This document shows positions 61,094 to 64,000 of a DNA stretch of 64,000 bases, piece after piece. This DNA comes from an uncultured Oscillospiraceae bacterium (GTDB lineage Bacteria; Bacillota; Clostridia; Oscillospirales; Oscillospiraceae), in assembly GCA_904419145.1 (NCBI GenBank), contig CAJFQQ010000005.1:1-64000 (forward strand), read 5' to 3'. Below the pieces are notes generated by a model. It did no database searches and was not told where the DNA came from. It worked only from the letters and a program-made list of their open reading frames with translations. Position 1 is the stretch's first letter, and each line of letters begins with the position of its first letter. A program made the translations under genes and the position numbers.

Positions 61094-61211
61094 ACAAAAA
61101 CAGCTCGGGGCAGGGCGCACCGAGCTGTAGAATATGGCTGAGCACATGCGGCAGGAGGTGAGATTCCCCCTCTTAAAAGCAGGAGGCCCCGCGGGAACGT
61201 CCATGCCATAT
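61094..61211 (-). ncRNA. Candidate small RNA, about 115 bases, with its own promoter and terminator
   Basis: Reading the minus strand, TTGCAA (61239-61244) and TATGCT (61216-61221) are 17 bases apart. A structured stretch follows: AATATGGC (61205-61212) pairs with GCCATATT (61131-61138), and GTTCCC with GGGAAT inside. It ends in ACAGCTCGG/CCGAGCTGT followed by TTTTTG, an intrinsic terminator. No protein of use is encoded and no gene follows on this strand. It does not carry the conserved cores of SRP RNA, tmRNA or RNase P RNA that I know. Confidence 0.55.
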
Positions 61212-61215
61212 TGCC

Positions 61216-61244
61216 AGCATACCAAACTCATGCTGGTTTTGCAA
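61216..61244 (-). promoter_or_regulatory. Promoter of the candidate small RNA with a dyad over the -10
   Basis: TTGCAA-17-TATGCT on the minus strand. CCAGCAT-9 bases-ATGCTGG is a perfect inverted repeat covering the spacer and -10, suggesting that a repressor binds here. Confidence 0.55.
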
Positions 61245-61297
61245 GGGCAACAGGTGATATCAAGCAAACCCGCATGATTTACGCAAACAGGCCGCGC

Positions 61298-61555
61298 TTA
61301 TTTCTTCCAGGCCGAAAAAAGTCCCCGCTTCTCATAGGGCTCACTGCGAACAGAAAGGGCGGTATACCCCGCCTGGCGGATGGTTTGCTTTAATGTATCC
61401 TCGTCAATTGGGGATTGCGCCAGTAGAACGGTTTGCTTTTTGCTGTGGGAAGATGCCACCTTTTTTACCGGAAAAGCTCTCCGGATGGCCTCATTGACAT
61501 GTGCCTCGCACATTCCACACTGCATTCCGTCCACGGCTATGATATATCGTATCAT
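61298..61555 (-). CDS. Heavy-metal-associated (HMA) domain protein
   Basis: 85 residues, one HMA ferredoxin-like fold. The metal site is GMQCGMCEAHVNEAIRR (CxxC), and the family's last strand is visible as IRQAGYTALSV. Such proteins carry Cu+ or other soft metals in the cytoplasm or hand them to a P-type ATPase; none is nearby in the window. A basic tail (KRGLFSAWKK) extends the domain. GGGAGG lies eight bases before the ATG. The promoter (61594-61622) carries a DtxR-like dyad. Confidence 0.8.
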   Translation of the reverse strand: MIRYIIAVDGMQCGMCEAHVNEAIRRAFPVKKVASSHSKKQTVLLAQSPIDEDTLKQTIRQAGYTALSVRSEPYEKRGLFSAWKK

Positions 61556-61574
61556 TTCCCATACCTCCCAATTA

Positions 61575-61590
61575 GTTAGTATAAGCTAAC
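61575..61590. promoter_or_regulatory. DtxR/IdeR-like dyad operator over the HMA transcription start
   Basis: GTTAG-TATAAG-CTAAC is a perfect inverted repeat in a context (AATTAGTTAGTATAAGCTAA) like the iron box TTAGGTTAGSCTAACCTAA. It overlaps the predicted transcription start of the HMA gene. Confidence 0.5.
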
Positions 61591-61593
61591 AAA

Positions 61594-61622
61594 AGGATAG
61601 CAGATTTTTAAGCCACTGTCAA
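61594..61622 (-). promoter_or_regulatory. Promoter of the HMA protein gene
   Basis: On the minus strand TTGACA and TATCCT are exactly 17 bases apart. Transcription would start about 61587, inside the dyad. Confidence 0.7.
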
Positions 61623-61650
61623 CTCCTGCCTGGACAGCGCATCTTTTTTC

Positions 61651-61679
61651 TCGACGGACGCGCTGTGATATGGTATATT
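61651..61679 (+). promoter_or_regulatory. Promoter candidate of the SLATT-patatin pair
   Basis: TCGACG and TATATT are 17 bases apart, about 25 bases before the ATG at 61705. The -35 is weak. Confidence 0.4.
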
Positions 61680-61704
61680 GGACTGATAAAGGGGGTGACA
61701 GCGT

Positions 61705-62199
61705 ATGTTTGATTTCACCGGGCGCAAAGAGATTCATGCCTATTCCTATCTGTACGAAGGGATTGCAGATGATGCCCTGAAGCAGAGGGCTAAGGGGAGC
61801 CTGGAGTATTACATCAATAAAGCTGCGTTTTACAAATCTGGCTGGGGCGTCCTCTCCTTTTTGGGGATCGTCCTGCCAGCCGCCGCTACCTTTTTTGTCA
61901 GCATCAATTTGTGCCTGGAAGCCGTTTCCGCCATTACAGCTGTTGCCACAGTGGTATCCAGCACATTGGCGTTGTTCAAGTTTGCGGATAAAAAGACATC
62001 CTATCGCAACTGTGCCGAAAATCTCAAGAGCGAGCTAAGCGCATACCACAGCCGGTCCGGTGTGTACCGAAGCGAAAAGGGCCGTGACGCAGTGCTGGCG
62101 GAGCACTTGGAGCGGATCATTAAAGAGGGATACAACCGAATTGAGGCACTGGAGACAGAACGAAGCAGGGAACAGCCCTGCGATGAAGACACCCAGTAG
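61705..62199 (+). CDS. SLATT/DUF4231-like two-helix membrane protein
   Basis: 164 residues. Two adjacent membrane helices (about 46-66 LSFLGIVLPAAATFFVSINL and 70-92) sit between a helical N-terminus (DDALKQRAKGSLEYYINKAA) and a charged C-terminal coil (YRNCAENLKSELSAY). This layout is that of SLATT/DUF4231 proteins, which are predicted membrane effectors in nucleotide-signal defence systems. No SMODS/CD-NTase or SLOG gene is nearby. A GGGGGTGACAGCGT leader precedes the ATG. It lies 53 bases before the patatin gene. Confidence 0.7.
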   Translation: MFDFTGRKEIHAYSYLYEGIADDALKQRAKGSLEYYINKAAFYKSGWGVLSFLGIVLPAAATFFVSINLCLEAVSAITAVATVVSSTLALFKFADKKTSYRNCAENLKSELSAYHSRSGVYRSEKGRDAVLAEHLERIIKEGYNRIEALETERSREQPCDEDTQ

Positions 62200-62252
62200 C
62201 ACAGGGCGGTAGGAAAGCGTCCATAAAAATACTATGGGAAGGGAAGCAATCA

Positions 62253-63107
62253 ATGAAAACAGGAATTGTGTTGGAGGGGGGCGCAATTCGCACCATATTT
62301 TCTACCGGTGTCTGCGACGCGCTGCTTACCAGAGGGTTGATGACGGATTATGTGATCGGTGTATCAGCTGGAATCGCCTACGGCGTCAGCTATGTATCCA
62401 AGCAGAGCCGCAGGAATTTGGACATCATGGTTCGCTATATCAACGACAAACGCTACATGGGGTGGGAAAATCTCCTTCGACGGGGGAACCATGCTTACTT
62501 TGGCCTGGATTTTGTCTTTGAGACGATTCCAAAGCAGTTGGTACCCTTTGACTATGATACGTTTGCCGCCTATCCAGGGGAAGTGGAAGCTGTGGTGACC
62601 AATATGGACACCGGGAGGCCGGAATATTTTCCGGTGGAGCGGGGCGATGACCGCCTGAAGCTGCTGCAAGCCACCTGTGCACTGCCGTTTCTGTTCCCGG
62701 TTTATACGATACAGGGCAGGCCATATATGGACGGAGGCGCCTCGGATGCGATTCCGTTTGAGCGCGCCTTTGCAAAGGGGTGCGACCGCCTGATCATCGT
62801 ACTCACCCGGGAGAGAGGCTATGTGCGCCGCCCGGAGAAGCTTCAGCATTTGATTGATTTGGCATACCACAAATACCCGGGGTTTTGTGAGGCTATGCGC
62901 CATCGGGCGGATACCTATAACAGAGTAAGGGGGCAGCTTTTCCAATTGGAGAGAGAGGGGAAAGTGTTGCTGTTCGCGCCAAAGAGTACGGTTGGTTTTC
63001 ACCGTACCGAGCGGGACATAGACAAGATAAAGGCTCTGTGGCAGGACGGCTATGACCAAGGAATAGCCCGACTGGATGAGGTAGAGACGTTTTTGAAAGG
63101 CATGTAA
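62253..63107 (+). CDS. Patatin-like phospholipase
   Basis: 284 residues, a bare patatin domain. It has the oxyanion loop GIVLEGGAIRTIFSTGV, the nucleophile elbow GVSAG and the catalytic acid in YMDGGASDAIP, all intact, with CALPFLFPVY. It resembles the YjjU/RssA-type bacterial phospholipases that cut membrane lipids or acylglycerols in the cytoplasm. Its neighbour is a two-helix SLATT-like protein. In CBASS-like systems patatins are also effectors. GAAGGGAAGCAATCA leads into the ATG. A terminator follows at 63117. Confidence 0.87.
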   Translation: MKTGIVLEGGAIRTIFSTGVCDALLTRGLMTDYVIGVSAGIAYGVSYVSKQSRRNLDIMVRYINDKRYMGWENLLRRGNHAYFGLDFVFETIPKQLVPFDYDTFAAYPGEVEAVVTNMDTGRPEYFPVERGDDRLKLLQATCALPFLFPVYTIQGRPYMDGGASDAIPFERAFAKGCDRLIIVLTRERGYVRRPEKLQHLIDLAYHKYPGFCEAMRHRADTYNRVRGQLFQLEREGKVLLFAPKSTVGFHRTERDIDKIKALWQDGYDQGIARLDEVETFLKGM

Positions 63108-63116
63108 GCCCACAGG

Positions 63117-63160
63117 AAGCGGAGTTCGCTGTTCTGATCAGCGAACCCCGCTTTTATTTT
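63117..63160 (+). terminator. Intrinsic terminator after the patatin gene
   Basis: AAGCGG-AG-TTCGCTG pairs with CAGCGAA-CC-CCGCTT, followed by TTTATTTT. Confidence 0.8.
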
Positions 63161-63249
63161 AGGCGAGAAGGCTTGCGTGTGGAGGGATAGGGCATCATTC
63201 CAAAGCAGCAATGGGGAGTAAGGCGGGGAATGACATTGACAGATCCCTA

Positions 63250-63316
63250 TTGACTTTTTTGTTATAGTAAGTATAATTAGTTCTATAAAGTATAAGAGAT
63301 TAAAGTTACTTTAATC
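63250..63316 (+). promoter_or_regulatory. Promoter and dyad operator of the MerR gene
   Basis: TTGACT and TATAAT are 16 bases apart (63250-63277). Some 20 bases on is GATTAAAGT-T-ACTTTAATC (63298-63316), a perfect 9-base dyad of the sort bound by MerR-type regulators. It lies about 30 bases before the GTG. Confidence 0.6.
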
Positions 63317-63345
63317 TCGGCGCCTTAAGTAAGGAGGGATGAGAG

Positions 63346-63816
63346 GTGCTGTACACAGTGGGCGAGATGGCCAGGCTCTTGGGCATTGCCGCCTCCACGC
63401 TCCGGTACTATGACCAGGAGGGGCTGCTGCCCTTCGTAGAGCGATCCCGGGGGGGAATCCGCATGTTTACCGAACGGGATTATGGTTCCCTTATGGTTAT
63501 TGAGTGCCTGAAAAAATCGGGGCTTTCCATTAAGGAGATCAAAGCGTTCATTGTGCTGGCCCAACAGGGAGATGCGTCTCTGGAGCAGAGATTAGCCCTG
63601 TTCCGGAGACGCAAGGAGGCTGTGGAGCAGCAGATTGCGGCGTTGGAGGAGACACTTTGCCTGCTGCAGTACAAGTGCTGGTACTATGAAACGGCTTGCC
63701 GGGCGGGTACGGAGGATGCTGTCCGAAACCTCCTCTGCAGCGATGTTCCGGTGGAATGCCGAGCTGCGCTGGAAAAATTGAACCTGTGCCCAGACCCGGA
63801 GCAGAACACAAAATAG
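63346..63816 (+). CDS. MerR-family transcriptional regulator
   Basis: 156 residues. LYTVGEMARLLGIAASTLRY, then YDQEGLLPFVERSRGGIRMF, is the MerR winged helix, of the AdhR/TipAL-N branch, and LKKSGLSIKEIKAFI with a coiled coil follows. There is a short C-terminal part with several cysteines (CWYYETACRAG, LLCSDVP, CRAAL) but no large effector domain, so it may sense oxidants, aldehydes or a metal. It reads GTG at 63346. The dyad just upstream is probably its own site. Confidence 0.85.
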   Translation: MLYTVGEMARLLGIAASTLRYYDQEGLLPFVERSRGGIRMFTERDYGSLMVIECLKKSGLSIKEIKAFIVLAQQGDASLEQRLALFRRRKEAVEQQIAALEETLCLLQYKCWYYETACRAGTEDAVRNLLCSDVPVECRAALEKLNLCPDPEQNTK

Positions 63817-63842
63817 AGAATTTCCAAATGAGGTGACCCCAG

Positions 63843-64000
63843 TTGATTACGATTTCTTATTACAATGCGCTGTCTTTGCCGGATGTTTCCTGCTATTTCC
63901 AGTTGGACTATCTGCGCGGCAGATCCGATCAGCCCGTGAATGTCGGCGACAAAGTGCTTTTTCTGATGGTAAAAAGCCAGAAAAAGGAAGATGAAATTAC
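63843..64000 (+). CDS. Start of an unrecognised gene (3' end outside window)
   Basis: 52 codons are visible, beginning ITISYYNALSLPDVSCYFQL, with a TTG start at 63843 preceded by GAGGTGAC. The frame is open to the window edge (VLFLMVKSQKKEDEIT). It lies 26 bases after the MerR gene and might be cotranscribed with it. I do not recognise it. Confidence 0.4.
   Translation, partial: MITISYYNALSLPDVSCYFQLDYLRGRSDQPVNVGDKVLFLMVKSQKKEDEI

Larger units (their letters stand above)
60811..61297. other. Gap between the Spo0A-C-like and heavy-metal genes
   Basis: It holds a hairpin after the Spo0A-C-like gene (60826-60860) and a candidate minus-strand small RNA (61094-61211). No protein-like frame is evident from 60870 to 61090. 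Confidence 0.5.

Noticed and set aside
60979..61161. A 60-codon plus-strand frame in the gap before the HMA gene
   Set aside because: No ribosome site or known motif, and it runs through the terminator of the candidate small RNA.

Overview
The window looks like a chromosome segment of a GC-rich, anaerobic, butyrate-type Firmicute, probably of the Oscillospiraceae (Flavonifractor/Lawsonibacter/Oscillibacter-like). This rests on S-layer homology (SLH) proteins, eukaryotic-type kinases with leucine-rich repeats, Spo0A-like DNA-binding domains, butyrate kinase with phosphotransbutyrylase, a four-subunit 2-oxoacid:ferredoxin oxidoreductase, strong AGGAGG ribosome sites and sigma-A promoters (TTGACA-17-TATAAT). 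The genus is inference. I saw no rRNA, tRNA, CRISPR array or complete insertion sequence.

Layout. 1-5.7 kb: two paralogous membrane Ser/Thr kinases with extracellular LRRs (the first cut by the window edge), a coupled XRE regulator, a SepF-like/flavodoxin pair and a second XRE regulator. 5.8-10.2 kb: two secreted SLH proteins, one carrying a CAP domain. 10.2-11.1 kb: a long RNA-rich gap ending in a promoter and a terminator-bearing leader. 11.1-25.3 kb: an apparent eleven-gene operon. It encodes a VTC-domain protein, DUF4956 membrane protein, CotH kinase-like protein, glycoside-hydrolase-like protein, HEAT-repeat protein and a processive family 2 glycosyltransferase (QRRRW motif), then a coiled-coil protein, an EAL protein, an HD-GYP response regulator, an Hpt protein and a hybrid histidine kinase. 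I read it as an exopolysaccharide machine with its own c-di-GMP breakdown and phosphorelay. 25.3-36.3 kb: c-di-GMP synthesis and sensing (three GGDEF proteins, one also EAL), a CheB-CheR-PAS fusion and a MerR/GyrI-like regulator. 36.6-38.3 kb: a scar holding the C-terminal half of a defence-type reverse transcriptase fused to a permease-like helix, and a truncated LysR gene. 38.4-40 kb: a DUF4405 membrane protein and a lipoprotein hydrolase.

40.3-46.1 kb: a PucR regulator with an NCS1 permease, a DUF917 protein and a hydantoinase/oxoprolinase, probably for uptake and breakdown of a nucleobase- or hydantoin-like compound. 46.4-55.9 kb: an MFS transporter, a YheO-type regulator, then NhaC-type antiporter, aminotransferase, butyrate kinase, phosphotransbutyrylase and oxidoreductase delta-alpha-beta-gamma. 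This is a full path from amino acid through 2-oxoacid, acyl-CoA and acyl-phosphate to fatty acid plus ATP. The MFS and antiporter promoters share an AT-rich TTAGAATA motif.

56.1-64 kb: an ECF-like sigma factor frameshifted in a G-run, two secreted or membrane DUF4367-type proteins, two small Spo0A-C-like proteins, a candidate small RNA on the minus strand, a heavy-metal-associated protein with a DtxR-like operator, a two-helix SLATT/DUF4231 protein beside a patatin phospholipase, a MerR regulator with a dyad operator, and the start of an unrecognised gene cut by the window edge.
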